The notes under the pieces: model-generated | Told to the model about the DNA's origin: nothing | Databases searched by the model: none | What the model saw: the letters and a program-made list of their open reading frames with translations, nothing else | Translations under genes and position numbers: made by a program | DNA from: Mycobacteriaceae bacterium | GTDB taxonomy: Bacteria > Pseudomonadota > Gammaproteobacteria > Burkholderiales > Burkholderiaceae_D | DNA length: 64,000 nt | Assembly (NCBI GenBank): GCA_903970145.1 | Contig: CAJCHO010000051.1 | Span: 1-64,000 of the forward strand | Reading direction: 5' to 3' | In this document: positions 45,351 to 58,571 of the stretch, one piece after another | Position numbering within the stretch: position 1 is the stretch's first letter | Layout: the number at the start of each line of letters is the position of its first letter

Positions 45351-45378
45351 AAAAAATTAGGGCAGCCTAAGCTGCCCT
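45351..45378 (-). terminator. Intrinsic terminator of the atp operon
   Basis: AGGGCAGC and GCTGCCCT (45359-45366 and 45371-45378) with a four-base loop, followed on the minus strand by AATTTTTT (plus-strand A-run 45351-45356). It lies 44 bases after the atpC stop codon and ends the nine-gene operon. Confidence 0.85.
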
Positions 45379-45421
45379 ATTAAGTCTATTGAAGCGGCGC
45401 CCGCGAGGGGTTACTTCATTG

Positions 45422-45835
45422 TTACTTTCGTAACTTTCGTATCGCGGCCAGTTGCGCCAGTGCCACAACCCACTCGGCCTGCACTTTTGCGAAGTCGATG
45501 CTGCCCTCCTTGTTGGCCATCGCCTCCTCGGCGCGGCGCTTGGCCTCTTCGGCCTTGGCTTCGTCCAGGTCGTGACCGCGGATCGCGGTATCGGCGAGCA
45601 CCGTCACCGTGTTCGGCTGAACCTCCAGAATACCGCCCGCGACGAACACGAACTCTTCGTCGACCTGATTCGGCACGCGAATGCGCACCGCGCCGGGCCG
45701 GATGCGCGTAATCAGCGGGGCGTGCCGCGGCATGATGCCCAGCTCGCCCTGCTCTCCGGGAAGCGCGACGAACTCTGCCTCTCCCGAGAAGATGAGCTCT
45801 TCGGCGCTCACGACATCAACATGCATGGTTGACAT
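45422..45835 (-). CDS. atpC: F1Fo ATP synthase epsilon subunit
   Basis: 137 residues. The N-terminal beta sandwich ([40 protein letters not shown]) and two C-terminal helices match AtpC. It sits on the central stalk with gamma and inhibits ATP hydrolysis. Last gene of the atp operon, 54 bases after atpD. Confidence 0.95.
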   Translation of the reverse strand: MSTMHVDVVSAEELIFSGEAEFVALPGEQGELGIMPRHAPLITRIRPGAVRIRVPNQVDEEFVFVAGGILEVQPNTVTVLADTAIRGHDLDEAKAEEAKRRAEEAMANKEGSIDFAKVQAEWVVALAQLAAIRKLRK

Positions 45836-45889
45836 AATTTCCTCTGTTTGCCTGGGCGCGGGCAGGACCCGTACGCCACGCCGGTGCGC

Positions 45890-47314
<1,425 letters not shown>

Positions 47315-47334
47315 TTAGTGGGTATTAATGCGTC

Positions 47335-48213
47335 TCAGACTGCCGCTGCACCGCCGACAATCTCGGACAATTCCTTGGTAATCGCTGCCTGGCGCGTCTT
47401 GTTGTAGACGAGCTTGAGTTCGCTGATGACATTGCCGGCGTTGTCGGTGGCGGACTTCATTGCCACCATGCGCGCCGACTGTTCGGAAGCCATATTCTCG
47501 GTAAGCGCCTGATAGACCAGTCCCTCTACATAACGAGTCATCAGGTCGTCGATGACGCTCTTGGCGTCCGGCTCATAGATATAGTCCCAGCCATGCGCCT
47601 TCTTTTCCTCGGCGCTCTGCTTGAGCAGATCCTGGGGCAGCGGCAGGAGTTGCTCGACCACAGGTTCCTGGCGCATGGTATTTATGAAGCGCGTGTAACA
47701 GAGATACACAGCGGTGAGCCGTCCTGCGTTGTACTCATCAAGCAGGGCTTTGACCGGCCCGATCAGCTTGTCCAGGTGCGGCGTGTCGCCCAGGTGTACG
47801 GCATTGGCCAGAACCTTGACACCGACACGCGACATGAAGCCCAGGCCCTTGGTGCCAATCGCGACCGCCTCAGCCGTTACCGAATTGCGATCGAGTTCGC
47901 GCATCTTGTTGGTGACCTGACGCAGCACGTTGGTATTCAAGCCGCCACACAGGCCCTTGTCGGTCGTGACCACGATGTAACCGGCCACCTTGGCTTGTGC
48001 GTGTTCCTGAAGGAAGGGATGGACGTATTCGGGATTGGCCGATGACAGGTGGGCCGCGATATTGCGGATCTTGTCGGCATAGGGACGCGCAGCGCGCATG
48101 CGCTCCTGCGCCTTGCGCATCTTCGAAGCCGCGACCATTTCCATGGCCTTGGTTATCTTCTTGGTATTCTCTACGCTCTTGATCTTGCCGCGTATCTCTT
48201 TGCCTGCTGCCAT
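47335..48213 (-). CDS. atpG: F1Fo ATP synthase gamma subunit
   Basis: 292 residues. The conserved N-terminal helix ([27 protein letters not shown]) and C-terminal helix ([44 protein letters not shown]) form the rotating coiled coil. [14 protein letters not shown] is the central signature. Order atpA-atpG-atpD is normal. Confidence 0.96.
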   Translation of the reverse strand: MAAGKEIRGKIKSVENTKKITKAMEMVAASKMRKAQERMRAARPYADKIRNIAAHLSSANPEYVHPFLQEHAQAKVAGYIVVTTDKGLCGGLNTNVLRQVTNKMRELDRNSVTAEAVAIGTKGLGFMSRVGVKVLANAVHLGDTPHLDKLIGPVKALLDEYNAGRLTAVYLCYTRFINTMRQEPVVEQLLPLPQDLLKQSAEEKKAHGWDYIYEPDAKSVIDDLMTRYVEGLVYQALTENMASEQSARMVAMKSATDNAGNVISELKLVYNKTRQAAITKELSEIVGGAAAV

Positions 48214-48246
48214 CTTAGCTGTACTCCAGTCAGATCAGCGCGTGGC

Positions 48247-49788
48247 TTAGAACGAGCCCGACTTCTTGAACTCGTTAATCGCCGCAGTCAGCTCGGCCTC
48301 CGAATCCTTGTCGAGCTGCTTGCTGTCGTTCATCTTCGCCAGCAGCGCTGCGCACGAACTCTTGAGGTGCTGATGCAGGCCTGCTTCGAACGCGAGCACG
48401 CGCTTGACATCGACGTCATCGAGGTAACCCTTGTTGACCGCGAACAGCGACGCTGCCATCAGTCCGATCGACAGCGGGCTGTACTGATTCTGCTTTAACA
48501 GTTCGGTCACGCGCGCACCGCGATCGAGCTGCTTGCGGGTCGCATCATCCAGATCCGAGGCAAACTGCGCGAATGCCGCCAGTTCACGGTACTGCGCCAG
48601 GTCCGTACGGATACCACCAGACAGACCCTTGATGAGTTTGGTCTGGGCCGCGCCACCGACGCGTGACACCGAGATGCCGGCGTTAATCGCAGGACGGATA
48701 CCGGCGTTAAACAGGCTCGTCTCCAGGAAGATCTGGCCGTCGGTGATTGAAATGACGTTGGTCGGGACGAAGGCCGAGACGTCGCCGGCCTGGGTTTCGA
48801 TGATCGGCAGAGCAGTCAGCGATCCGGTCTTGCCCTTGACTGCACCCTTGGTAAATTTCTCGACATAGTCGGCATTGACCCGCGCGGCGCGTTCGAGCAG
48901 GCGCGAGTGCAGATAGAACACGTCGCCCGGATAGGCTTCGCGGCCCGGAGGACGACGCAGCAGCAGGGACACCTGGCGATACGCCACGGCCTGCTTGGAC
49001 AGATCGTCGTACACGATCAGCGCGTCTTCACCCCGATCGCGGAAATATTCGCCCATCGTGCAGCCCGAGTAGGCGGCGATGTATTGCAGGGCCGCTGATT
49101 CGGACGCCGATGCGGCTACGACGATGGTATAGGCCATTGCGCCAGCTTCTTCAAGCGCGCGCACTACGTTCTTGATCGACGACGCCTTCTGACCGATGGC
49201 GACGTAGATACAGGTCATGTTCTGACCCTTCTGATTGATGATCGCGTCCAGCGCCACCGCGGTCTTGCCGGTCTGACGATCGCCGATGATCAGCTCGCGC
49301 TGACCACGTCCAACCGGGACCATCGAGTCGATTGACTTCAGGCCGGACTGCATGGGTTGTGACACCGACTGGCGCGCAATCACGCCTGGCGCGATCTTCT
49401 CGATGGCATCCGTCAGCTTGGTGTTCACGGGGCCCTTGCCGTCGATCGGCTGGCCCAGCGCGTTGACCACGCGGCCGATGAGCTCCGGGCCGACCGGCAC
49501 TTCGAGGATGCGCCCGGTGCACTTGACCGTATCGCCTTCAGAGATGCTTTCGTATTCGCCGAGAATAACGGCGCCTACCGAGTCCCGCTCAAGGTTCAGG
49601 GCAAGACCGAAGACCTTTCCCGGAAACTCCAGCATTTCGCCTTGCATCGCCTCGGACAGGCCGTGGATGCGCACGATACCGTCGGTAACCGACACGACGG
49701 TCCCCTCGGTATGCACGTTGGCCGCGGCACCCAGGCCCTGGATGCGGGTTTTGATCAGTTCACTGATTTCAGAAGGATTCAGCTGCAT
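48247..49788 (-). CDS. atpA: F1Fo ATP synthase alpha subunit
   Basis: 513 residues. P-loop [48 protein letters not shown], and the arginine-finger region [11 protein letters not shown] match AtpA. It forms the non-catalytic nucleotide sites of F1. ATG 49788 ([16 protein letters not shown]) is the family's normal start. Confidence 0.96.
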   Translation of the reverse strand: MQLNPSEISELIKTRIQGLGAAANVHTEGTVVSVTDGIVRIHGLSEAMQGEMLEFPGKVFGLALNLERDSVGAVILGEYESISEGDTVKCTGRILEVPVGPELIGRVVNALGQPIDGKGPVNTKLTDAIEKIAPGVIARQSVSQPMQSGLKSIDSMVPVGRGQRELIIGDRQTGKTAVALDAIINQKGQNMTCIYVAIGQKASSIKNVVRALEEAGAMAYTIVVAASASESAALQYIAAYSGCTMGEYFRDRGEDALIVYDDLSKQAVAYRQVSLLLRRPPGREAYPGDVFYLHSRLLERAARVNADYVEKFTKGAVKGKTGSLTALPIIETQAGDVSAFVPTNVISITDGQIFLETSLFNAGIRPAINAGISVSRVGGAAQTKLIKGLSGGIRTDLAQYRELAAFAQFASDLDDATRKQLDRGARVTELLKQNQYSPLSIGLMAASLFAVNKGYLDDVDVKRVLAFEAGLHQHLKSSCAALLAKMNDSKQLDKDSEAELTAAINEFKKSGSF

Positions 49789-49846
49789 CTTGAACTCCAA
49801 GTAATTTGCTTCGCCGCGCAACCGCCCCGGGGCGTTTGCGCGTTCA

Positions 49847-50380
49847 TCACGCCACTAGCGCTGCGCGCATCTCTTCCAGGCGCGCACGCACCGAATAATC
49901 GAGTACTTCGTCACCCACCACGACGCGCACGCCACCAATGAGGTTCGAGTCGACCGTCAAGACAGGACGCAGCCGAACCTTGAATTTCTTTTCCAGGCGC
50001 GTCGCGAGTTCTGCCAGTTCCTTGTCCCCCATGGGGAACGCGGAGTAGACGTGGGCATCCGCGCTACCGTCATGCTGATTCTTGAGGAGCTGGAACTGTT
50101 CCGAGATCTCGGGCAAGACCAGCATGCGCCGATTGTCAATGAGCGTTCTCAGCAAATTCTGCGCATCGCTCGTCAGGGGAGTCTTCAGCAGTGCCTCGAA
50201 GATCGTGAAGACCTGCTCGTGGGTCACCTTGGGGTTCCCGATGAGCGCCTTCACGTCAGCCTCACCGACCAGCTGCGCGAGCGACTCGAGCAGCTGCGCC
50301 CAGGCATTCACGTCACCCTTGGCAGCGACCCGGTAGACCGCTTCGGCGTAGGGTCGCGCAATGGTCGAATTCTCAGCCAT
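49847..50380 (-). CDS. atpH: F1Fo ATP synthase delta subunit
   Basis: 177 residues. Typical opening [16 protein letters not shown], central helical bundle, and the C-terminal [24 protein letters not shown] segment. It connects F1 to the peripheral stalk. It starts seven bases after the atpF stop. Confidence 0.95.
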   Translation of the reverse strand: MAENSTIARPYAEAVYRVAAKGDVNAWAQLLESLAQLVGEADVKALIGNPKVTHEQVFTIFEALLKTPLTSDAQNLLRTLIDNRRMLVLPEISEQFQLLKNQHDGSADAHVYSAFPMGDKELAELATRLEKKFKVRLRPVLTVDSNLIGGVRVVVGDEVLDYSVRARLEEMRAALVA

Positions 50381-50387
50381 GGTCCGC

Positions 50388-50858
50388 CTACAATTCCGTT
50401 GCCAGGTTCTTCAGGATGTCGCCGTGCGCCTTGGCGTCCACCTCGCGACCGAGGATCTTCTCTGCCCCGGCAACCGCGAGCGCGGCGACCTGCCCGCGCA
50501 GGCTGGCCTTGGCACGCTCGACTTCCTGGTCGATCTCCGACTTCGCGGAAGCCAGGATGCGATCATTCTCGGCACGCGCAGTAGCGCGCGCCTCCTCGAT
50601 GATGCTGCTGGCGCGCTGTTCGCTCTTGGCGATGATCTCAGCAGCCTGCTGGCGTGCGTGCTGCAATTCCTCGCCCGACTTTTGCGCGGCTTGCGAGAGC
50701 TCGATCTTGGCACGGTCGGCCGCAGCAAGACCTTCGGCAATCTTCGCCGCTCTCTCATCGAGGGTATTGCGCAGCATCGGCCAGACATACTTCATCGTAA
50801 TGAAGATGAAAAGCAGAAACCAGATCGCCTGGCCTATCAGAGTAGCGCCTATATTCAC
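50388..50858 (-). CDS. atpF: F1Fo ATP synthase b subunit
   Basis: 156 residues. One N-terminal membrane helix ([26 protein letters not shown]) followed by a long charged amphipathic helix, the peripheral-stalk arrangement. A single b gene is present (no b' gene), as in most non-photosynthetic proteobacteria. Confidence 0.95.
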   Translation of the reverse strand: MNIGATLIGQAIWFLLFIFITMKYVWPMLRNTLDERAAKIAEGLAAADRAKIELSQAAQKSGEELQHARQQAAEIIAKSEQRASSIIEEARATARAENDRILASAKSEIDQEVERAKASLRGQVAALAVAGAEKILGREVDAKAHGDILKNLATEL

Positions 50859-50889
50859 GCCGACCTCCTAGTTAGTTGACCGAAAACGA

Positions 50890-51180
<291 letters not shown>

Positions 51181-51228
51181 TTAAATCAAAAAGTTGAAAG
51201 CGTTATTAAATCTAGCGGACGCACCGGA

Positions 51229-52014
<786 letters not shown>

Positions 52015-52395
52015 TTAGCTATCCAACAAAAGCGCGGCGAAATAGGTCGCCAGCGCGGCGCAATACGTTGCAAACATCCACAGCACCGCCACGTCCCTGA
52101 AGAAGCGGAACGTGACGCCAAACAGGATCAGGGTCGCGGCGACCTTGAAGCCCTCCGCACGATACTGGGCGAGCAGCAAGCGCCTGGGGTCATCACTAGC
52201 CGTGGCGAGCATCCGACTGGCGTAGACGATGGCCGGAATAAAGGCGATGGCACCACCGATGCCGGCCGAAGCCGCCGCAATCCATCCCTTGGACACTAGG
52301 AGCACCGTGGCCGACACCAGCGCCACAGCGACCTGCATCCCTATTATTCTAGCCAGCCGCCCGAGACGGCCCCTACTGACGACGTGGCCACTCAC
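52015..52395 (-). CDS. atpI: ATP synthase protein I
   Basis: 126 residues, four hydrophobic segments with little sequence conservation, at the head of the atp operon as usual. AtpI helps assemble the c ring or imports Mg2+ in other bacteria. The call rests on position and hydropathy. The promoter must lie within the 279 bases shared with the divergent MshEN gene. Confidence 0.85.
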   Translation of the reverse strand: MSGHVVSRGRLGRLARIIGMQVAVALVSATVLLVSKGWIAAASAGIGGAIAFIPAIVYASRMLATASDDPRRLLLAQYRAEGFKVAATLILFGVTFRFFRDVAVLWMFATYCAALATYFAALLLDS

Positions 52396-52674
52396 CTGAG
52401 AACCCCGACCGCAAAACCTTTGAATTATAGCTGAGTCGACATAAGCGGGTCAAGAAATGGTGCGCCGCGCAAGGGGCCGGCGGAGGCTCCCTCGCCCCTG
52501 CAAGTGCTTCTACCTAAGGCGGTCAAGTGCTGCAGTTGGCGGCCCGATTTGCGCGCTGCGCAAGAGAGCAAATGCAAATGGCTTCGGACGCGATCGTTTG
52601 AATCGCAACGGCGCAATGCACGGCACAAATGCTAAAGTCTGTCCTCCGAGTAGATGTGTCAGGAGCGAGAAGAA

Positions 52675-54036
52675 ATGGCCAGTTCGAGCGTTGCAGAGAG
52701 CGATTTTGCCATCCGCTGGCCAGAGCCCCCTGCGCTCAAATTCGCCGAGACGCCCGCGGGCGCGGTCCCCTGCGAGATCGAATTCCGCAACGGTACCAAG
52801 GAAGGCGGACAGCTCTTGCACTTCACCGGTCGCCAGGACTACCTGATATTTCGTCCCCAGTCGCTTGACGGTCCGACCAAGGGACAGGTGACCGTCAAGC
52901 TCGATAAGATCAAGCAGGTTCGCCTGACCCGTCCGATGCCGGTAATGGGTTCCTCGGGCACGCTCACCGAAATCGGCGAGACCGAGGTCCAGGTCTACAA
53001 CGTCGAATTCACGGACGGTGAGATTACCTCGGGCGAGACCTCCGGCTACGTACGCCTGCCGGCGGGCCTATTTCTGTATTTTCAGCAGCCGCAGAGCAGC
53101 ATCGCACGGGTGTTCGTTCCCGAGGATGCGATTGCCTATTGCCAGATCGGTGACCCGATCGGCAAATTGCTGGTCGAGGAAAACGTCGTCAGTGAAGAGC
53201 AGCTCAAGGTCGCCGTCGAGAAGCAGCAGTCGATGCGCAAGCTCGTTCTGGGTGACTACCTGATCGAGCAGGGCTATATCACCCAGGCCCAGCTCGATAG
53301 CGCCCTAAAATTCCAGAAACAGAATCCGAATCTGCGCCTGGGCGAAGCCCTGATCGAGATGGGCGTACTGTCCGCCGAGGCCCTGCAGGACGCGCTCGAG
53401 CGTCAGCGCGCCAATCGCGGCCGGCCGCTCGGACAGATCCTGGTTGACATGGGTGCCCTCGATTCCCAGACCCTAAAGAAGGTCCACGCCAAGCACCTCG
53501 GCCTGCCATTCGTTAGTCTCGCCAATGCGCGCATTGATCACGACGCCCTCAAGCTGGTACCGGCGGCGCTGGCCCATCGCCTCGGTGTACTCGCGCTCGC
53601 CATCGAAGACGGCGCCCTGATCGTGGCCATGTCAGCGCAGCCCGATTCGGAGACACTGGCCGAACTCAGCGGCCACGCGCGCATGCGCATCCTGCCGGTA
53701 ATCGCCTCAGGTCCCGAGATACGCGCCAAGCAGGTCGAGTTCTATGGCGAAGCGTCGCTGCAGGACGAACCGATTGCCGATCCTTCTGCAATCCGATTTG
53801 CCGATAGCTCGATCGAGCTCGATCAGAGCGAACCCGGTCTCATCGAGACGATTCTCGCGGGCGAGCGTCCCCATGAGATCGTCGACCAGATCAACGCCAA
53901 TTCCGATGCCGTCCTCGTAGGCGTGGTCAACCGCCTGCTCGATGCCGCCTTGAAGAGTGGCACCCTCGAGGTCGGCGTCGAGACCAGCGGCTCGACCCGT
54001 CGCACCCTGATACGCTTCGAGAAGGGCGGCTCCTAG
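52675..54036 (+). CDS. Stand-alone MshEN/GspE-N domain protein, probable c-di-GMP sensor
   Basis: 453 residues from ATG 52675 with AGGAG upstream. Residues about 30-155 form a beta-rich N-terminal module (IEFRNGTKEGGQLLHF). Residues about 160-290 hold MshEN-type repeats: IGKLLVEENVVSEEQLKVA, LGDYLIEQGYITQAQLDSA, LGEALIEMGVLSAEALQDA and LGQILVDMGALDSQ. Then comes the GspE/PilB N-terminal core (PAALAHRLGVLALAIEDG, LIVAMSAQP). MshEN repeats bind c-di-GMP in MshE and XpsE. No AAA ATPase domain follows, so this is not a pilus or secretion motor. It is divergent from atpI and convergent with parB. Confidence 0.75.
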   Translation: MASSSVAESDFAIRWPEPPALKFAETPAGAVPCEIEFRNGTKEGGQLLHFTGRQDYLIFRPQSLDGPTKGQVTVKLDKIKQVRLTRPMPVMGSSGTLTEIGETEVQVYNVEFTDGEITSGETSGYVRLPAGLFLYFQQPQSSIARVFVPEDAIAYCQIGDPIGKLLVEENVVSEEQLKVAVEKQQSMRKLVLGDYLIEQGYITQAQLDSALKFQKQNPNLRLGEALIEMGVLSAEALQDALERQRANRGRPLGQILVDMGALDSQTLKKVHAKHLGLPFVSLANARIDHDALKLVPAALAHRLGVLALAIEDGALIVAMSAQPDSETLAELSGHARMRILPVIASGPEIRAKQVEFYGEASLQDEPIADPSAIRFADSSIELDQSEPGLIETILAGERPHEIVDQINANSDAVLVGVVNRLLDAALKSGTLEVGVETSGSTRRTLIRFEKGGS

Positions 54037-54067
54037 GCCTGCACGCCGCACCAGGCGCGGTGTGCCT

Positions 54068-54934
54068 TCAGCGTTTGCCAATGCGGGCTATCAGTCCATC
54101 GAGTTCGTCCAGACTCGCGAAATCGATGATCACCTGACCGCCCTTGGCACGAGTCTTGATCGACACGCGCGTGGCGAGATTGTCCGAGAGTTCTTCCTCA
54201 AGGCGCACCAGATCGCGGGAACGCTGCTTGGCCTTTGGAGAGGGCTTGAGCGAAAACTCGCGGGAGACACGGGTAACAAGCTTTTCGGCTTCGCGCACCG
54301 AGAGCCGGCGCGCCACGATCTGATGGGCGAGCGTGATCTGGCTGGCCGCGTCGACCGCGAGGAGGGCGCGTGCGTGACCCATGTCCAGATCGCCAGCCAT
54401 CAGCAGATCCTGGACCGGCTTAGCCAGGTTGAGTAAGCGCAGCAGGTTGGAGGTCGCACTGCGCGAACGGCCGATCGCCTGCGCCGCGAGTTCGTGGGTG
54501 AGGCCAAATTCGTCCAGCAGACGCTGCACGCCCTGGGCCTCCTCCAGCGCGTTGAGATCCTCGCGCTGAATGTTTTCGATGAGCGCCATCACCGCGGCGC
54601 GCTCGTCGGGAACATCGCGCACCAGCACAGGAACTTCCGTGAGACCCGCGAGCTGTGCCGCGCGCGCGCGGCGCTCGCCGGCGATGATTTCGTAGCGCTC
54701 GTCGCCAAGCGCGCGCACGAGGATCGGTTGCATCAGGCCCTGACTGCGAATCGACTCGGCGAGCTCGTTCAATGCCCCCTCGTCCATGCGCGTGCGCGGT
54801 TGGTACTTCCCCGGCACCAGCGCCGTCAGGGGAAGGAGCGCCTGGGTATGGTCGCGATCGACAGGCTTGTGGCTCGGCGCGGTTTCACCGAGCAACACTT
54901 CGAGACCTCGTCCGAGGCCTTTTTTCTTGATCAT
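54068..54934 (-). CDS. parB: Chromosome partitioning protein ParB
   Basis: 288 residues. Opens with KKKGLGRGLEVLLGE, then the ParB N-domain box GERRARAAQLAGL (CTP-binding motif), ENIQREDLNALEEA, and the helix-turn-helix LTHELAAQAIGRSRSATSNLLRLL. ParB loads at parS sites, uses CTP to slide along DNA and, with ParA, separates origins. ATG 54934 overlaps the parA stop (ATGA). Two parS-type sites are within 4 kb. Confidence 0.95.
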   Translation of the reverse strand: MIKKKGLGRGLEVLLGETAPSHKPVDRDHTQALLPLTALVPGKYQPRTRMDEGALNELAESIRSQGLMQPILVRALGDERYEIIAGERRARAAQLAGLTEVPVLVRDVPDERAAVMALIENIQREDLNALEEAQGVQRLLDEFGLTHELAAQAIGRSRSATSNLLRLLNLAKPVQDLLMAGDLDMGHARALLAVDAASQITLAHQIVARRLSVREAEKLVTRVSREFSLKPSPKAKQRSRDLVRLEEELSDNLATRVSIKTRAKGGQVIIDFASLDELDGLIARIGKR

Positions 54935-55743
54935 GGGGCGGTCTTGATACTGTTTGCGGATTGGGAAAGGGCACTGGCACGCTTGAAACGCTCGACCATC
55001 TCGCGTGCGAAAGCGAGATAGGCCTGGGCTCCCTTGCTGGCGCGATCGAATACCAGGCCCGGCATGCCGTAACTGGGTGCTTCGGCCAGGCGCACGTTGC
55101 GCGGCACGATAGTCTTGAAAACCTTGTCGCCGAAATGCGACTCGAGCTGGCCTGACACCTGTTGCGCAAGCGTCGAGCGCGGATCGAACATGACGCGCAA
55201 CAGGCCAATGATCTCCAGATCGCCATTGAGGTTGCGATGGACCTGCTTGATGGTGTTGACCAGATCCGAGAGGCCCTCCAGTGCGTAGTACTCGCACTGC
55301 ATCGGAATGATCACGCCGTGTGCCGCGCACAGACCGTTCAGGGTCAGCAGCGAGAGAGCCGGCGGACAATCGATCAGGATGAAGTCATAGTCGCCGTGGT
55401 GCGGCGTGAGCGCCGTCTTGAGGCGCCGTTCGCGCTCCGGCAACTCGACCATCTCGATTTCTGCACCGGCCAGTTCGCGATTGGCAGGCAGCACGTCATA
55501 GAGTCCCGAGTCGGAATGCTGGCGTGCCAGTTCAAGCGTGCCAAGGCCGAGCAATACCTGATAGATGCTGGTCGTTAGCGCACGCTTGTCCACGCCGCTT
55601 CCCATGGTCGCATTTCCCTGCGGATCCAGATCGACCAGAAGTACCCGCTCGCCATTGGCGGCCAGCGCCGCGGCCAGATTGACCGTAGTAGTCGTCTTGC
55701 CGACGCCGCCCTTCTGGTTTGCGACTGCGAAAATTTTTGCCAT
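54931..55743 (-). CDS. parA: Chromosome partitioning ATPase ParA (Soj)
   Basis: 270 residues. Deviant Walker A FAVANQKGGVGKTTTTVNLAA at the N-terminus with the signature Lys, VDLDPQGNATMGSG, and FILIDCPPALSLLTL (Walker B). The protein forms an ATP-dependent gradient on the nucleoid that pulls ParB-parS complexes. The rsmG stop lies 20 bases before the start. Confidence 0.95.
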   Translation of the reverse strand: MAKIFAVANQKGGVGKTTTTVNLAAALAANGERVLLVDLDPQGNATMGSGVDKRALTTSIYQVLLGLGTLELARQHSDSGLYDVLPANRELAGAEIEMVELPERERRLKTALTPHHGDYDFILIDCPPALSLLTLNGLCAAHGVIIPMQCEYYALEGLSDLVNTIKQVHRNLNGDLEIIGLLRVMFDPRSTLAQQVSGQLESHFGDKVFKTIVPRNVRLAEAPSYGMPGLVFDRASKGAQAYLAFAREMVERFKRASALSQSANSIKTAP

Positions 55744-55763
55744 GAAGTGATTCGTTGCGACTT

Positions 55764-56447
55764 TCAGTGGGATGGCGTGCCCGACGGGGCTGAGCGGCTC
55801 AGCACGACGGCACATCTATTTGTCGATACTTGCGGTACTTTTAGACTGGCGACCCGCTCGACGCGCCAGGGTGGGGGCAATTCTTCGATCTCGGCGTCGA
55901 TGTCGTTGGCCTTCATGGCGACCAGTCGCCCGCCTTGCCCGACGATACCACCGGCAAGGCCAGCGAACTTCGAAAGACTGGCAAAAGCGCGCGAGATTGC
56001 CGTGTCGAAACGAGTTTGTCCGGCGAGGTCCTCGATGCGCCCATGAATGGCATCGATCGACAGCCCAAGGCTTGACTTGACCTGGTTCAGGAAGGCCACC
56101 TTTTTTTGCACCGCATCGATAAGCGTAACGCGCGGCCCCGCCAATGCAATCGCAATCGGAATACCGGGTAATCCGGCACCGCTGCCCACGTCTATCAGGC
56201 TGGCCGGCCCAAGCTCGCGCACCAGCGGGACGACCGCAAGCGAATCCAGCAGATGGCCGTCAAGCATGGCCTCAGGAGTGCGCAATGCGGTCAGGTTGTA
56301 GACGGAATTCCACTTCAGAAGCAATTCCAGGTAGTCGAGCAACTGTTGGTGCTGGGTGTCGCTTAAGGACAGGCCGAGCTCCGCCGTGCCCGCAACCAAC
56401 CTCTCGGTGATCTGGACGCGCTGTTGGGCAGATTGCGCCGCTCGCAC
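55764..56447 (-). CDS. rsmG: 16S rRNA (guanine-N7) methyltransferase RsmG
   Basis: 227 residues. Core WNSVYNLTALRTPEAML with LIDVGSGAGLPGIPIAI (SAM binding), LIDAVQKKVAFLNQV and ISRAFASLSKF. It methylates G527 of 16S rRNA. GTG 56447 shares one base with the mnmG stop codon. Standard gidA-gidB-parAB order. Confidence 0.94.
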   Translation of the reverse strand: MRAAQSAQQRVQITERLVAGTAELGLSLSDTQHQQLLDYLELLLKWNSVYNLTALRTPEAMLDGHLLDSLAVVPLVRELGPASLIDVGSGAGLPGIPIAIALAGPRVTLIDAVQKKVAFLNQVKSSLGLSIDAIHGRIEDLAGQTRFDTAISRAFASLSKFAGLAGGIVGQGGRLVAMKANDIDAEIEELPPPWRVERVASLKVPQVSTNRCAVVLSRSAPSGTPSH

Positions 56448-58387
56448 TAGGCAACGCGACGCGCGACCGCCCGCGTAGTGCGCCCCTGCTTTTTCTTCAG
56501 GTGCACCAGGAGCAGCGAAATCGCGGCCGGTGTCACGCCCGAGACGCGCGCCGCCTGACCTAGGGTCTGGGGACGCTGGCTGCCAAGCTTTTGCGCAACC
56601 TCGATCGACAGGCCACGCACCTCGGCATAGTCGAGGTCCGCAGGCAGGGCGAGGTTTTCGTAGTGTTCCTGTCTTTGGACTTCCAGCTCCTGGCGCGCAA
56701 TGTAGCCTGCGTACTTGATCTGGATCTCAACCTGCTCGGCAGCGGCGGCGTCCTCGATAGCAGGACCGCCAAGTTCCGCCCCGCAGGCGTCGCGTAGGGA
56801 AGTCAGCGCGGCATAGCCGACTTCAGGGCGGCGCAGCAGTTCGGCGAGCGTATAGTCTTTCTCAAGCTCCTGGCCAAAGACCCGCCGCGCTTCTTCCTGC
56901 TCAATTCGGCGCGGATTGACCCAGGTGCTGCGCAGGCGTTCTGTTTCACGTGAAACCAGGTCACGCTTGCGAGCAAAAGCGGACCAGCGCGCGTCGTCCA
57001 CGCAGCCCAGTTCACGGCCGATCTCGGTGAGGCGCCAGTCGGCGTTGTCCTCGCGCAGCGACAGGCGATACTCGGCCCGGCTCGTAAACATCCGGTAGGG
57101 TTCGGAGACTCCACGGGTCACCAGATCGTCCACCAGCACGCCAAGGTAGGCCTGATCGCGGCCGGGACACCAGGCCTTCAGTCCCAAGGTCGCGCGCGCC
57201 GCATTCAAGCCGGCCAAAAGCCCCTGTGCCGCAGCCTCCTCATAGCCGGTCGTGCCGTTGATCTGGCCGGCAAAATAGAGCCCGGATATGGCCTTGAGCT
57301 CAAGCGAAGACTTCAATGCGCGCGGATCAAAGTAGTCGTATTCGATCGCGTAGCCGGGCCGCAGCACGTGAGCATCTTCCAGACCGCGAATGCTGTGCAC
57401 GAGTTCCAGCTGGACATCGAAAGGCAGGCTCGTCGAGATGCCGTTGGGATAGAACTCATGGGTGTCCAGGCCCTCCGGCTCAAGGAAAATCTGGTGTTCC
57501 TCCTTGGCCGCGAAGCGATGAATCTTGTCCTCGATGCTCGGACAATAGCGCGGGCCCACCCCCTCGATCACCCCGGTATACATCGGTGAGCGGTCGAGTC
57601 CGGCGCGAACGATTTCGTGCGTGCGGGCATTGGTATGGGTAATCCAGCAGGGAAGCTGGCGCGGGTGCATGGCCTCGTTACCCAGATAGGAGAACACTGG
57701 CACCGGAGCTCGATCGCCCGGCTGCTCCTCCATGACCGAGAAATTGATGCTGCGACCGTCCAGTCGCGGCGGCGTCCCGGTCTTTAGTCGACCCTGGGCA
57801 AGCGCCAGTTCGCGCAGACGCGCTGCCAGCGATATCGACGCCGGATCGCCGGCGCGGCCGGCCGCGTAATGCTCGAGGCCCACATGCACCTTGCCGTTCA
57901 GAAAGGTCCCGGCCGTAAGCACCACGGCGCGGGCACTAAAGCGCAGTCCGATCTGGGTTAGCACTCCGGCGACGCGGGTCGTGCCCGCTTCGTTGACCAG
58001 TATCAGGTCGTCAACCGCCTGCTGGAAAAGCGACAGATTGGGCTGATTCTCCAGACGTCGCCGCATCGCGGAACGATAGAGCACCCGATCTGCCTGGGCA
58101 CGGGTGGCGCGTACGGCCGGCCCCTTGCTCGAATTGAGGATGCGAAACTGGATACCGGCTTCGTCGGTCGCGAGCGCCATCGCCCCGCCAAGGGCATCGA
58201 TTTCCTTGACGAGGTGACCCTTGCCGATGCCGCCGATCGAGGGATTGCATGACATCTGCCCCAGCGTCTCGATGCTGTGGGTCACAAGCAGGGTGCTCTG
58301 GCCCAGCCGTGCACTGGCGAGGGCGGCCTCGGCACCGGCGTGACCACCGCCGATGACAATCACATCGAAGTCGCGAGAGAACTGCAT
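56447..58387 (-). CDS. mnmG: tRNA uridine 5-carboxymethylaminomethyl modification enzyme MnmG
   Basis: 646 residues. FAD-binding [54 protein letters not shown], and [17 protein letters not shown]. Together with MnmE it modifies the wobble uridine of several tRNAs. The minus-strand gene contains a parS-like site at 56942-56957 without disturbing the frame. The normal partner mnmE is not in the window. Confidence 0.95.
   Translation of the reverse strand: MQFSRDFDVIVIGGGHAGAEAALASARLGQSTLLVTHSIETLGQMSCNPSIGGIGKGHLVKEIDALGGAMALATDEAGIQFRILNSSKGPAVRATRAQADRVLYRSAMRRRLENQPNLSLFQQAVDDLILVNEAGTTRVAGVLTQIGLRFSARAVVLTAGTFLNGKVHVGLEHYAAGRAGDPASISLAARLRELALAQGRLKTGTPPRLDGRSINFSVMEEQPGDRAPVPVFSYLGNEAMHPRQLPCWITHTNARTHEIVRAGLDRSPMYTGVIEGVGPRYCPSIEDKIHRFAAKEEHQIFLEPEGLDTHEFYPNGISTSLPFDVQLELVHSIRGLEDAHVLRPGYAIEYDYFDPRALKSSLELKAISGLYFAGQINGTTGYEEAAAQGLLAGLNAARATLGLKAWCPGRDQAYLGVLVDDLVTRGVSEPYRMFTSRAEYRLSLREDNADWRLTEIGRELGCVDDARWSAFARKRDLVSRETERLRSTWVNPRRIEQEEARRVFGQELEKDYTLAELLRRPEVGYAALTSLRDACGAELGGPAIEDAAAAEQVEIQIKYAGYIARQELEVQRQEHYENLALPADLDYAEVRGLSIEVAQKLGSQRPQTLGQAARVSGVTPAAISLLLVHLKKKQGRTTRAVARRVA
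56942..56957. promoter_or_regulatory. parS-like site within mnmG
   Basis: TGTTTCACGTGAAACC matches the parS consensus TGTTTCACGTGAAACA at 15 of 16 positions; the last base is C. It lies inside the mnmG coding sequence. Confidence 0.85.
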
Positions 58388-58552
58388 GACTAAATCCGCC
58401 GAAATGGTGCTTTTGCCGTGAAAACGGCGAGCGCCAGATTATGACCGAAATCATGTCCTGTCGCGTGTCGTGGCAGGGCGCCCGGGGATTCTTGTGGAGC
58501 TTGGCGAGATTTTGTCGGGATAAGCGCAACAGCCGGCGATCCGCCGGGCTCG

Positions 58553-58568
58553 TGTTTCACGTGAAACA
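58553..58568. promoter_or_regulatory. parS centromere site (perfect palindrome)
   Basis: TGTTTCACGTGAAACA, a perfect 16-base palindrome identical to the bacterial parS consensus, in the gap between mnmG and the TSUP gene. The ParB gene is about 3.6 kb away. Confidence 0.95.
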
Positions 58569-58571
58569 GGC

